Positions 34,341 through 43,039 of a DNA stretch of 54,682 nt are shown here, in pieces. The notes under the pieces are model-generated. The model worked only from the letters and a program-made list of their open reading frames with translations, searched no databases and had not been told where the DNA came from. Where the stretch lies: NCBI GenBank assembly GCA_009691725.1, contig SIAP01000013.1, positions 1 to 54,682 of the forward strand, read 5' to 3'. This DNA is from Phycisphaerales bacterium. Lineage in GTDB: Bacteria > Planctomycetota > Phycisphaerae > Phycisphaerales > SM1A02. A program made the translations under genes and the position numbers. Position 1 is the stretch's first letter, and the number at the start of each line of letters is the position of its first letter.

Positions 34341-36032
34341 CTATGGGCAGGGACCCCAGCCTGAAAGGATGGTGGTGAGATCGACCCCATCAACGATGCC
34401 ATCTCCATTGACATCCCCCGAACCGGCGCCTCCCCACCCGGAAAGCACAGTTGCCAGATCGATCCCATTTACGACATTGTCATCGTTGACATCTCCTGCA
34501 CAGAGCGGGCATGGCGGCGCATTCGAGGTCACGGTCAATGAGCCAGAGCCGGGGACTCCGTCAACGCTCAGCACGCGCACGAGATACTGCGCGTTGCAGA
34601 GAGCTGGAAACGAAAGCTGCGCGCTCTCGACATTCACCGAACACAGGGGATTGTTGTCGCTGCATGCGATGGCTTGGGAACTCCCGTCGCATGGACTGGA
34701 ATAAACCATGAGTGCCGAATTGAAAGACCCCACGCCACACGAGCTGATGCTGACAGTGCCCCGCAGGTCGCTCAATTGGAACCAGACATCGGGGAGCAGG
34801 GATGCGGGGGCAGTCAGGCACCCCGTCGGGATGAGTTCGTTGCCTGCACTCGCAGCGACGAGTGTGTAGGGCGTGCTCCCGAGCGCCAACGGCGTGGCGC
34901 TTGCGCAGGTGTCGTTTGTCGGAGGTGCTGGGTTGCAGATGCTGATTGCTTCGCTCACGCAGAGTTCATCCCACGCCTTTTCGCAGCACAGCGGATCGAT
35001 CTGACAGACTGCTGCACAACATCCTACATCGGAGCATCCAGCGGTCTTATGGGAAACAAAGCACTCTCCAGAGACCCCGCAGGGGAAGGAGCACTGGTCG
35101 TCCCATGTCACCTTCAAGTTGTAACTTTGCACTTCTTGGCAGGCCATCGGGAAGACAGCGGGCGCGGGGAAGTCGCCACGAGCGACCACCAGAAACCATG
35201 TGCCTGCGGGAATGCACTGAATGCTCTCCGCCTGCGCGCAACTTGTTGTCTGCGTCACGATGGCGGCATCCGCGAGATTGTCGCAACGACTCGGAATGAG
35301 TGCAGCAAATGTCGGGACAGTTCCGCTCGCTTGCGTGTTGAACTCAGATTGCAGCGCGATTCCAATGCGTCCGAATCCATCGCCGTTGGCATCAGGGAGC
35401 TCCAAGCGATACGCGTCGAGGTCTGGAAGTCCAGCGACTCCGCCCTGCACATACTTCAACGACCCACAGATCCATTTCGCATTCTCGATGGTGAGGAGCA
35501 TCTCGTTGGGCACTCCATCGATACAAGGCGTGTTCGCGTCGCCTTGGATGTCACACGGCTCTGATTCATCCATCGACTGCGGCGGACAGAGCGGAGTGCA
35601 ATTGATGGCGCAATTCGAGGCTGCTGTGACGCATGTTTGATCCCACGAAGTCGAGCAGCAGAGAGGAAAAATCGCGCAGACCACCTCGCAGCATGCAGCG
35701 TCGGAACAGGATGGCGTGGCATGGACCTGATTACATGGACCAGCCAACGGCGATCCGCAAGGCACGGGCGGGGGGGCACTGCAGACGAATGACGCGATGA
35801 AGACGCAGTTCCCGTCCCATGCGGTCATGCAGCAAAATGCGTCTATCGCACAGACCTGGGAGCAGCAGAGCGGGTCGATGCACCCTGGCGTGGTGTGCGG
35901 GACTGTGCACAATCCCGCCGCATCGATGGGGCAGGTCTGTGCCGCTGCGATGCGGGTGTCGGCGACGAAGCCAGCAACGAGCGCAACCCAAAGCACGCAG
36001 ATTTTCAGAAGTGATCGCAACTTAATGAACAT
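34341..36032 (-). CDS. Secreted cysteine-rich dockerin-like protein
   Basis: 563 residues with a signal peptide (ICVLWVALVAGFVADTRIAA, cleavage near AAAQ). Three copies of a nine-cysteine module of about 42 residues (about 42-84, 100-141, 314-356) follow the plan C-x3-H-x-T-x2-C-x-D-x2-CC-x2-VC-x4-..CC-x3-WD-x2-C. A PPC-like beta domain (about 360-505) follows. The C-terminus (about 512-563) has two dockerin-like calcium repeats, GDVNDDNVVNGIDLATVLSG and GDVNGDGIVDGVDLTTILSG, ending WGPCP. Such proteins are exported and probably cell-surface or extracellular. It is the neighbour of a related gene at 36159. Confidence 0.85.
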   Translation of the reverse strand: MFIKLRSLLKICVLWVALVAGFVADTRIAAAQTCPIDAAGLCTVPHTTPGCIDPLCCSQVCAIDAFCCMTAWDGNCVFIASFVCSAPPPVPCGSPLAGPCNQVHATPSCSDAACCEVVCAIFPLCCSTSWDQTCVTAASNCAINCTPLCPPQSMDESEPCDIQGDANTPCIDGVPNEMLLTIENAKWICGSLKYVQGGVAGLPDLDAYRLELPDANGDGFGRIGIALQSEFNTQASGTVPTFAALIPSRCDNLADAAIVTQTTSCAQAESIQCIPAGTWFLVVARGDFPAPAVFPMACQEVQSYNLKVTWDDQCSFPCGVSGECFVSHKTAGCSDVGCCAAVCQIDPLCCEKAWDELCVSEAISICNPAPPTNDTCASATPLALGSTPYTLVAASAGNELIPTGCLTAPASLLPDVWFQLSDLRGTVSISSCGVGSFNSALMVYSSPCDGSSQAIACSDNNPLCSVNVESAQLSFPALCNAQYLVRVLSVDGVPGSGSLTVTSNAPPCPLCAGDVNDDNVVNGIDLATVLSGWGGAGSGDVNGDGIVDGVDLTTILSGWGPCP

Positions 36033-36065
36033 ACGAGTGAGCAGGGCATTGTCGTGAAACTATCC

Positions 36066-36115
36066 AAAAAATCAAGCAAAAAAAGAAAACCCCCTCGGTC
36101 CGTTGACCGAGGGGG
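36066..36115 (-). terminator. Strong rho-independent terminator
   Basis: A 10-bp perfect stem CCCCCTCGGT/ACCGAGGGGG (36090-36099 and 36106-36115) with a 6-nt loop. On the minus strand it is followed by a T-rich tract (36089 down to 36066). It ends the transcript of the 895-residue protein gene. Confidence 0.92.
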
Positions 36116-36158
36116 TGTGAATCACTGAACAAAAGTCAGAGTCAGCGAAGCATCCAAC

Positions 36159-38846
36159 TTATGGGCATGCTCCCCAGCCGCTGAGCAGCGTGGTGAGATC
36201 TGCGCCATTGGTGAGACCGTCGCCGTTGACATCGCCACCTGGAGTTCCCCAGTTGGAGAGCATCGTGGTGAGATCGGCACCGTCACGGTCGCCGTCGCCA
36301 TCGAAGTCACCTGGGCAAGGCGTTCCACACGAAACTGGGCTTGTCACAGTGACGCTGAGCGTTCCTGTACCAAGTGGTGTCGTTGCGGAATATCCACCCA
36401 ACGCGATGCTGTACTCGATGCCGCACTCCAACTGCACATCCATGATGGACGTGTAAGTGCTGCATCCAACACCGTCATCATTGCAACCAACCACCGTCGT
36501 CACATCACCACAAGTGGTGGTTGCCGACAAGCGCGTGTCATGGGTCGCAAGATTGCAGGTCGAGAATCGGTACAGACCCGCTTCCGCTGGTGTGAACTTG
36601 TAGAAGATGCAGTTGTAATTGAACTCCGTTCCGAATGGACCCATGTCGCAGTATCCGGTGAAATTCAAGTCCACAGTTGCTCCCGCACGATCGAACGGAG
36701 TGGCGCCCATTGCGAGCACCACCGCTTCCGCACAGGAAAGTCCAGCGCCACCGCCACCGCCGCCGCCGCCTGCGGAGATGACCATGGAGCCTGTACCAAA
36801 GTTGCCAGCTCCATATCCACCGATGCGGATCGTGTAGGTGGTGCCAGCAGTCGCCGCGAGTGTGACCTCGGAAGCAAGAGTTCCGCAGGCATCATCATTA
36901 CAGACAACAAGTGCGCCGCCGCAACCGCTGTAGATATCGATACGTGTATCCCATGTCGCCGAACAGAGCGAAACGAGGTAACTCGCAGTCGTCGGCGCAG
37001 CGAATGTGAACCAGACATCGTTGTAGAAACCTCCGCCGAAGGCACCGCAACTGGCGTCTGTTGGATTTGGACCGTCGGTGGTCGCACCATTCGTGTCGAA
37101 TGGGTTCGATCCAACGATTGCCACATCAGCGCTGGCGCAATCATCATTAGGTGGACCCACGGGGGCACCCTGCGTGATGTTGAGTTCCGTTGCTCCAGTG
37201 GCACCATTCCAACCACCCACGCGGATGACGTAGGTCACGCCTGCGATGAGGTCAGCCCCAACGAAGGACGAGAAGTTGGGGCAACCAGGACCGTCGTCGT
37301 TGCAGAACAACATGGATCCACCAGCGTCTGGGCAAGAATCCCAAACCTCGATGCCCGTGTCGAACGGAGTCGAAGAGTCACAGGTCTGCAGTGTGTAGCC
37401 ATCAGTCGCAGGAGCCACGAATGTGAAGAACACATCCTTGGTGAATGGTGCACCGCCGAATCCGCAGGTCGCAGTTCCGTAACTGGTGCCGGCGTTGCTG
37501 TTGCTAAACGGATTCGAACCGAGATTCGCAACAACTGCTTCAGCACAGTTATCACCTGGTGGTGGGACGAAGTCGCACGTGACCGATGAGATCTGAAGCG
37601 TGTACTCGCCACTGATCGCTCCACCGCATGGGAATTCTGCGAACGCGCTTGGGAGCGCAACGATGTAGTAGTCGCCAGGACCGATGCATGTGCCCACCAT
37701 CACAGCTGGGCAGGATCCAGAACTGACGGCGCCAATGATCGTGCAACCAGCCACATCCACGATCGCACAGAACGATGGGATGTTGCTGTAGAGGTTTGCA
37801 CTCACGATTGTGCCTTGGGTCACCGTGAAGCCGTACCAGTCGGTATCGCGCATCGCGGCGCTGGACCAGAATGTTCCACCGATAGAGTTGTTCAGCGTGG
37901 TTGGCTCCATAGCGCCGCCGCCATTGCAACCTCCGTTGTAGTCCTCTCCGCAGAGTTCGACTTCGGCTTGAGCACCAGGTGGGATCACGCAACTACCCGC
38001 ACCGCAAGCAGTGCACATCGCGACCGCTTCGCTTGCGCAGATTTGATCCCATTCGGTTGCACAGCAATAGGCGTCCGCCGCACACACCGTGTTGCAGCAG
38101 TCCGTGTCATTGCATCCCATCGTTCCTGGGTTTGCAACGCAGCAGTCGCCGCCCGTGCCGCACACGCCGCCACCGCCACCGCAGGCTGGGCACATTGTCG
38201 CGGCCTGGTTTGCGCAGATCTGATCCCATTCAGTCGCGCAGCAGTATGGATCTGCAGCGCAAACCGTATCGCAGCATGTTTGGTCAGAGCAGCAGACGGT
38301 GCCTGGGTTAGAAACGCAGCAATCGCCGCCGCCACCACCTCCACCACCGCCGCCTGCCGAGATATTCATCGTTCCAGGACCACCGACGGTTGTCGCGCTG
38401 TACACGCCCACGGCGATGTAGTAGGTGACGCCAGCAGTCGCGGGAAAGGTCATGATGCTTGAATAGTTGGCGCAGCCCGCGCCATCATCGTTGCAGCCAA
38501 CGACAGACGCAGCACTGCAGGCTGTCTGTGCTGAGAAGCGCGTATCAACGGCGTTTGCCATATTGCAGTTTGACACCGTGTAGGTGTCGGTTGTTGCTGC
38601 AGTCCAAGTGAACCACACGGTGTTGTAATTGAAGTCAGTTCCGAAAGGTCCCATGTCGCACAACCCGGTGTAATCCATGTCGACGGTCGCACCAAGGTTG
38701 TTGTAGGCGTTATCGCCATCGAACGCCGCGGCAGCAGATGCACAAGTCAGTCCGCCCTGGGCTGATGCCCCCACGGTCATACACAGCGACGTACATGCGG
38801 CAATGAAGCCGCTAGCGGTACAAAGAAACTTCTCATTACGCATCAT
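36159..38846 (-). CDS. Large secreted protein with PPC-like repeats, cysteine-rich modules and dockerin-like C-terminus
   Basis: 895 residues from ATG 38846, chosen for GGAGA 4 nt upstream and a signal peptide (ASGFIAACTSLCMTVGASAQ). At least four beta-domain repeats share CNDDGxGC and FxFxxPxTxxYxxxTC elements, such as DTRLSATTTCGDVTTVVGCN; they resemble bacterial pre-peptidase C-terminal domains. Two copies of the nine-cysteine module seen in the 34341 gene lie in the N-terminal third, flanked by poly-Gly linkers. Two dockerin-like repeats (DFDGDGDRDGADLTTMLSNW, GDVNGDGLTNGADLTTLLSG) end in WGACP. Export and surface display are inferred; no catalytic motif is seen. Confidence 0.85.
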   Translation of the reverse strand: MMRNEKFLCTASGFIAACTSLCMTVGASAQGGLTCASAAAAFDGDNAYNNLGATVDMDYTGLCDMGPFGTDFNYNTVWFTWTAATTDTYTVSNCNMANAVDTRFSAQTACSAASVVGCNDDGAGCANYSSIMTFPATAGVTYYIAVGVYSATTVGGPGTMNISAGGGGGGGGGGDCCVSNPGTVCCSDQTCCDTVCAADPYCCATEWDQICANQAATMCPACGGGGGVCGTGGDCCVANPGTMGCNDTDCCNTVCAADAYCCATEWDQICASEAVAMCTACGAGSCVIPPGAQAEVELCGEDYNGGCNGGGAMEPTTLNNSIGGTFWSSAAMRDTDWYGFTVTQGTIVSANLYSNIPSFCAIVDVAGCTIIGAVSSGSCPAVMVGTCIGPGDYYIVALPSAFAEFPCGGAISGEYTLQISSVTCDFVPPPGDNCAEAVVANLGSNPFSNSNAGTSYGTATCGFGGAPFTKDVFFTFVAPATDGYTLQTCDSSTPFDTGIEVWDSCPDAGGSMLFCNDDGPGCPNFSSFVGADLIAGVTYVIRVGGWNGATGATELNITQGAPVGPPNDDCASADVAIVGSNPFDTNGATTDGPNPTDASCGAFGGGFYNDVWFTFAAPTTASYLVSLCSATWDTRIDIYSGCGGALVVCNDDACGTLASEVTLAATAGTTYTIRIGGYGAGNFGTGSMVISAGGGGGGGGAGLSCAEAVVLAMGATPFDRAGATVDLNFTGYCDMGPFGTEFNYNCIFYKFTPAEAGLYRFSTCNLATHDTRLSATTTCGDVTTVVGCNDDGVGCSTYTSIMDVQLECGIEYSIALGGYSATTPLGTGTLSVTVTSPVSCGTPCPGDFDGDGDRDGADLTTMLSNWGTPGGDVNGDGLTNGADLTTLLSGWGACP

Positions 38847-38956
38847 GTTCTCCAGTTGTTGCTCTGAATCTACTGAACCAAGGCCCTGGGAATGTCCGTG
38901 TTCATCGGTCGCCTTCGCGTCTTGCGTAAGCAAACCATGACACCGCCACAACCCGC

Positions 38957-38979
38957 GGACCTACAAACGCTGTAGGTCC
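38957..38979 (-). promoter_or_regulatory. Perfect 9-bp hairpin at the presumed 5' end of the secreted-protein mRNA
   Basis: GGACCTACA (38957-38965) pairs with TGTAGGTCC (38971-38979) around a 5-nt loop, with no T run on either side, so it is not a terminator. It begins about 10 bp after a putative promoter (-35 TTGGAT 39015-39010, -10 TATGTT 38993-38988, spacing 16) reading toward the gene that starts at 38846. Confidence 0.5.
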
Positions 38980-38987
38980 ACAGATGG

Positions 38988-39015
38988 AACATAACCCTTG
39001 TGTCAAAAAATCCAA
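38988..39015 (-). promoter_or_regulatory. Putative promoter of the 895-residue secreted protein
   Basis: On the minus strand, TTGGAT (39015-39010) and TATGTT (38993-38988) are separated by 16 bp in AT-rich surroundings. This is the only promoter-like pair I find in the 288-bp gap between the divergent genes. Confidence 0.4.
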
Positions 39016-39134
39016 AAAGAAGATGGCGGATTCAGATAAAAAACGATGGCGCGCCCTCGGCCGGTGGTTCAGGAATGGTCGGACTCTGGGAGGACCAGTT
39101 GCCGTCCAGCCATGCTCAGCGTAATCTGTGATCG

Positions 39135-39605
39135 ATGACAATCAAAAACGGAGACCCTTGTCCTCGGTTCACGCTTCCATCCAAAGTTGGGAATCCGGTG
39201 GATATTTCCACGGTTATCGGTACTGGACCGATCGTGCTTCTCTTCATGCCACTGGCGTTCAGTTCGGTGTGCACAACAGAATGCAGCACGATTCGTGATC
39301 ATTGGCAGAGGTGGCAAACCCTTGGTGCGAAGGTCTTTGGGATTACGGTTGATAGCCCTATCGTGACGGACAAATTTCGGGAATTGGAAAGACTTCCGTT
39401 CCTCGTCCTTTCGGACTTCAACAAGTCGGTGATCGAAATGTTTGGCGTCGTCCACGACGAACTCATCGGGCTCCGCGGCGTCGCTAAGCGTTCCGTTTTC
39501 GTGGTCGATCGCGCGGGAGTGGTCACATACGCCTGGGTCAGCGACAACCCTGGAACCCAGGTGGATTTCGCAGCGATTGAATCGGCTGTCGCAGAAGCCC
39601 GTTAG
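39135..39605 (+). CDS. Peroxiredoxin, AhpE/TSA-like
   Basis: 156 residues. It reduces hydroperoxides through the peroxidatic cysteine in FMPLAFSSVCTTECSTIRDH, where the P-x3-S-x2-C environment is preserved. GITVDSPIVTDKFRELERLP followed by FLVLSD, and RSVFVVDRAGVVTYAWVSD are typical of AhpE-like 1-Cys or atypical 2-Cys forms. The extra Cys four residues after the peroxidatic one resembles the family's C-x-x-E-C variants. It is cytoplasmic, with no signal. Its 3' end overlaps the convergent CvpA-like gene by 4 bp (39602-39605). Confidence 0.88.
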   Translation: MTIKNGDPCPRFTLPSKVGNPVDISTVIGTGPIVLLFMPLAFSSVCTTECSTIRDHWQRWQTLGAKVFGITVDSPIVTDKFRELERLPFLVLSDFNKSVIEMFGVVHDELIGLRGVAKRSVFVVDRAGVVTYAWVSDNPGTQVDFAAIESAVAEAR

Positions 39606-41263
39606 TCGGTTCGACCGCCCTTGGCAATCACGGTGCAGGTTCCAACGAGCGTCTTTCCAACTCGGATACCGACAATTTCAATGTCGGTTGGGACCACGAA
39701 AACGAGTTTTAGCGTTTGCTCGCCGGACGACGGCTGCGGCGGGAGATCAGCAAGTCGTTGGAACGGCTTGGATGGTTCAAACCTGATTTCGACATCGCCC
39801 TGACGCTCCCACACATAGCCGGTCGGCTTGTAGCCCTTGCCCTTGCTATCCACCAGTTCGAGCGCGAGATCTCGGCCGAGTGCCTTTACGGAGGGCGAAC
39901 CGTCGCCCCAGATATCAATGCCATCTTCCCTCCGCGATGCATCAACCATGATGACTTCAGTGCCTTCTGCGTGGTTGAAGCCGCGAATTCGCTGTGTGCG
40001 TGAGATGCTCAACTTGGAACCTTTGCCATACACGCCCTTGCCGCCGCTGAGGAAATTCCCAGCGTCACTGGTTGCCACGGTCATCGTGTCGGCAAGATTG
40101 ATGTTGAGTTCTGCAGGCCGAATTGAATTTCGAGGTGCGATGAATTTTGTGACATCGGGGACGAACCCGCCATCGGCGTTCGTGTCGTCCTGAATGACAA
40201 CGGCGTCTCCATCTCCAGCAAGGCGCGTTGCGAGGTCGGTATCTGCAGTGGGTAAGGCAAGGGGATATCGAAGTCCCTTGAATGTGAACAGATTCGGCGG
40301 TGATTTTCCGACAAACTCTGTCGCTGGAAAGAGGAGGACGATGGTGACATCCTGTTCGCCAGGGATGCTCGTGGCGTAGTTTCCGATGTCGTCGAAGGTG
40401 AAAGTGTGGGTTCCCCCACCGAGCGCAGGTTGATTAAATTTGGTGGGATATGCAACGCGCGGCCGCAGGTCACTATTGGCAAGCCTCGCCTGTGCGCACG
40501 AAAGGACAAACTGTTCGCCATCGAATCCACCAGTGGAGATGATGACCTCAACGGCATACGCACCATCGGTAGAACCATCCGTGGCAACGAAGTGAGGGTC
40601 AAACATGAGTTCCCTCACCACGACATCCTGTGGCGCAATCGAAGTTCGAGCGTCTCCATTATTGAATGTGTCACGGTGAAGACTCAAGGCCGTGTCGGCG
40701 AGTCGCGGCGCGTGAGTGGCAAGGGATCCCGTCTTGATGGGCGAAAGCGCTCCCAGTGATAGTTGGCGGTAGAAGGTTTCCGTCAGGTTCGCCACTGGCA
40801 ACCATGGTGCGTTGAACGTCATCGGTGCGCCTCGCGAGTCCGCTCCTCGAGCAACGCCGATGAACCCGATGAGTTCTGTCGGACCTTGAACAAACCCACA
40901 GGCGATCGATGTCACTCCAATCGTGATGACCCCAGCCACGAAGCCGAATATGCCACCTCCAATGGTGTTTGGAACCTGCGGAAGTGGGACATCAAATGGG
41001 ATGAGCGAGTCTGAAATCAGTCGCAGCACAAAGAGGCTGATCACGAAGATCCCTCCCAGCGCCATCCCCCATGCGTAGTTGTCAAACGCTCCACCCTTCA
41101 GCAGAAACCCGAGCACCACTGGCTCCCAGAACGCCAGCGCAATCGCACCCGCGACGATGACGCACAGGCAGTGCAGCAATGCGCTAAAGAGACCCTGATT
41201 TGCCCACCAATAGGCGATGAGTAGCACGAACGAGAGAACGATCACATTGAACAAAACGATCAT
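39602..41263 (-). CDS. CvpA-like membrane protein with large C-terminal domain
   Basis: 553 residues from ATG 41263, which overlaps the upstream stop (ATGA). The first 130 residues hold four hydrophobic spans (IVLFNVIVLSFVLLIAYWWA, ALLHCLCVIVAGAIALAFW, WGMALGGIFVISLFVLRLI, TIGGGIFGFVAGVITIGVTS) arranged as in CvpA/colicin V production proteins. The remaining 420 residues are a beta-rich, probably extracytoplasmic region with no family I recognise (QDVTIVLLFPATEFVG, QTLKLVFVVPTDIEIVGIRV). It is translationally coupled to the pseudo-GspE gene, which suggests a shared membrane complex. Confidence 0.7.
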   Translation of the reverse strand: MIVLFNVIVLSFVLLIAYWWANQGLFSALLHCLCVIVAGAIALAFWEPVVLGFLLKGGAFDNYAWGMALGGIFVISLFVLRLISDSLIPFDVPLPQVPNTIGGGIFGFVAGVITIGVTSIACGFVQGPTELIGFIGVARGADSRGAPMTFNAPWLPVANLTETFYRQLSLGALSPIKTGSLATHAPRLADTALSLHRDTFNNGDARTSIAPQDVVVRELMFDPHFVATDGSTDGAYAVEVIISTGGFDGEQFVLSCAQARLANSDLRPRVAYPTKFNQPALGGGTHTFTFDDIGNYATSIPGEQDVTIVLLFPATEFVGKSPPNLFTFKGLRYPLALPTADTDLATRLAGDGDAVVIQDDTNADGGFVPDVTKFIAPRNSIRPAELNINLADTMTVATSDAGNFLSGGKGVYGKGSKLSISRTQRIRGFNHAEGTEVIMVDASRREDGIDIWGDGSPSVKALGRDLALELVDSKGKGYKPTGYVWERQGDVEIRFEPSKPFQRLADLPPQPSSGEQTLKLVFVVPTDIEIVGIRVGKTLVGTCTVIAKGGRTD

Positions 41264-43011
41264 CGTGGTTGTTTCTCCGGCGAGGTCGATTGCGTTGGAG
41301 GCGGTGGTGGAGCAGTTGCACCAGCCGCCGCGTTTGCAGCGGGCGCAGCTTTGGGAGCGAAGACTCGAGCGATCTCTTCCAAACTGCTGTCGCCGACGCG
41401 CACTTTCAAGAGTGCGCACTCTTGCGCAAGCGGAGAGCGGAATGCCCGGCGCATTTGTTGATAGGCGCCGGCAACATCGCTTGCGATCATCAACTCGCGT
41501 GCACGATCGTCTGGACGAATGACTTCGAGGACGCCGCAGAGTCCAGAAAAACCAACGCCTTGGCAGGTGGGGCACTCCACAACCTCGTTTTTCATTTGGA
41601 CTTGTCCGCTCGCGCGGTGAAGTTGCAGCGTTGTGCCAGCAGCTCCGCCGAGTCGCTTCGCTTGATCTGCAGATGCTTGGAATGGTTGGCGGCACTCGAC
41701 GCAGAGTTTTCTCACAAGCCGCTGGCTGACGACAGCTCGAAGGGCTCCGACAGCTGCCTTGGCATCGCCAACCGCTTTGATATATGCGGAGATCGCAACA
41801 ATGGGCGAGTCAGTCGGAAGCAAGACGTAGAACAAGGTGTTCTTGCTGTTCGTGTTCACCAGGATCGGTCCGGTTCCGGGATCGGTGAGGTCAGAGACGA
41901 GCATGACATCTGGACCTCGACGAACAATCGACTGAAGAGTAGTGGCGTAGTCGTTGGCTGCTTCACCTGGAACCCACGCAGCTTGAGTGACTCCTTCGAG
42001 GCGCCGTTCGACCGTGCGCTCAATCGTCTTGATGTCAGTGGTGTAGGGGTTGTGTCGCCCAAGGATCGAGTATCCGAGAGTTGTGAGCCCGTGTCCCGCA
42101 GGAGCGAGCAGTAGCACGACTCCACCTGTGGCGCCCTCGAGCGCTTCGGTCAAGGTCTGCGTCTGAATCGGAAGAATCCCGGTCTTGTCAAACTCCATCG
42201 TCAACTGTTTCTCGCGATCGAATTCCAGTCGAATCGACTGGCCAGCAGTTGCACCCCAGGTTGTCAACGCGAACTTGAGAGTGCTCTCGCCGACCTTCAT
42301 GTGGAGCGCTGCAGTCTGCCGCTTCCGTCTTTCCTTGACATCGAGCCCCGCTGCCACCTTGAAAAAGTCGACCAATCGCACCGCTGCCTCCCGTGCATAT
42401 GTCTCGCGGCGACTCTTCACCGTGTCCACCGTTTGCACGGTGGTGACAGTATCGCCCATGGGGACGAGTTCGACTCTGCTCGCGTTCGCGGGAAGGGAGG
42501 GCACGAGCATGCGCTCTGCATTCAGGTGTGTTTCAAAGTCGGGAGCATCCTTTGTTGGAGGCGTTTGGAATCTTCCTTTCGAGTCGCCAAATGCCGCGGT
42601 GACTTCCTCGAATGCGCGCTTGGTGCGCCGTTTCGCCTGAAACCTTGCCAGCCTCTCACTGAACAGATTGAATCGTTCGCTTTCCTCGACGCGGGCATCG
42701 CGGAATTTCCAATAGGCATATGGCACTGCGAGGTACATCGCGAACTGCAGCGGCCAGCCGAGCCAGAACCAGGGTGTCAAGAGCACCGTGGCGATGCCGA
42801 GCGCCATCGCACCGAGTCCGATTGCACTCCACAGATCCGGCTTCAAACGGCGTTTGCGACAGTCTTGTTCGATGACCGTCGAAATGACCCACGCATAGGG
42901 CAGCACAGTCAAGAACACAAGAAACGGCTTGTAGGTTGAGAGAAGATTGATCGCAATCGGATCGACCGCCAGCACGAGTGACGAGAAAAAAGTGTTCGCT
43001 TCGGCGTTCAT
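41260..43011 (-). CDS. Membrane-anchored GspE/PilB-family protein with inactivated ATPase motifs
   Basis: 583 residues. Three N-terminal hydrophobic spans (about 28-48, 60-80, 82-100) are followed by a charged linker and a GspE-like domain (about 210-530). The NTPase motifs are degenerate. Walker A reads LAPAGHGLTT, with Leu309 where the catalytic Lys should be. The Asp box reads TIERTVE instead of TIEDPVE. Walker B reads MLVSDLTD (Ser373-Asp374 for Gly-Glu). The His box reads NTLFYVLLPT, without its histidine. The tetracysteine zinc motif is kept (CVECRQPF and CPTCQGVGFSGLC). A Pro/Ala-rich tail ends the chain. It is probably a structural pseudo-ATPase, between a PilT-like motor gene and a CvpA-like gene. 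Confidence 0.82.
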   Translation of the reverse strand: MNAEANTFFSSLVLAVDPIAINLLSTYKPFLVFLTVLPYAWVISTVIEQDCRKRRLKPDLWSAIGLGAMALGIATVLLTPWFWLGWPLQFAMYLAVPYAYWKFRDARVEESERFNLFSERLARFQAKRRTKRAFEEVTAAFGDSKGRFQTPPTKDAPDFETHLNAERMLVPSLPANASRVELVPMGDTVTTVQTVDTVKSRRETYAREAAVRLVDFFKVAAGLDVKERRKRQTAALHMKVGESTLKFALTTWGATAGQSIRLEFDREKQLTMEFDKTGILPIQTQTLTEALEGATGGVVLLLAPAGHGLTTLGYSILGRHNPYTTDIKTIERTVERRLEGVTQAAWVPGEAANDYATTLQSIVRRGPDVMLVSDLTDPGTGPILVNTNSKNTLFYVLLPTDSPIVAISAYIKAVGDAKAAVGALRAVVSQRLVRKLCVECRQPFQASADQAKRLGGAAGTTLQLHRASGQVQMKNEVVECPTCQGVGFSGLCGVLEVIRPDDRARELMIASDVAGAYQQMRRAFRSPLAQECALLKVRVGDSSLEEIARVFAPKAAPAANAAAGATAPPPPPTQSTSPEKQPR

Positions 43012-43039
43012 TGTGCGTTTCGATTCATGGACGCCAGGA

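Noticed and set aside
36540-37589. Plus-strand open frame of 349 codons
   Set aside because: Mirror of the Gly/Thr/Cys-rich secreted protein; composition bias keeps the opposite frame open.
38310-38360. Poly-glycine tract considered as an assembly artefact
   Set aside because: The mixed codons of the Gly run and a similar run near 36760 in the same gene fit a genuine linker between domains.
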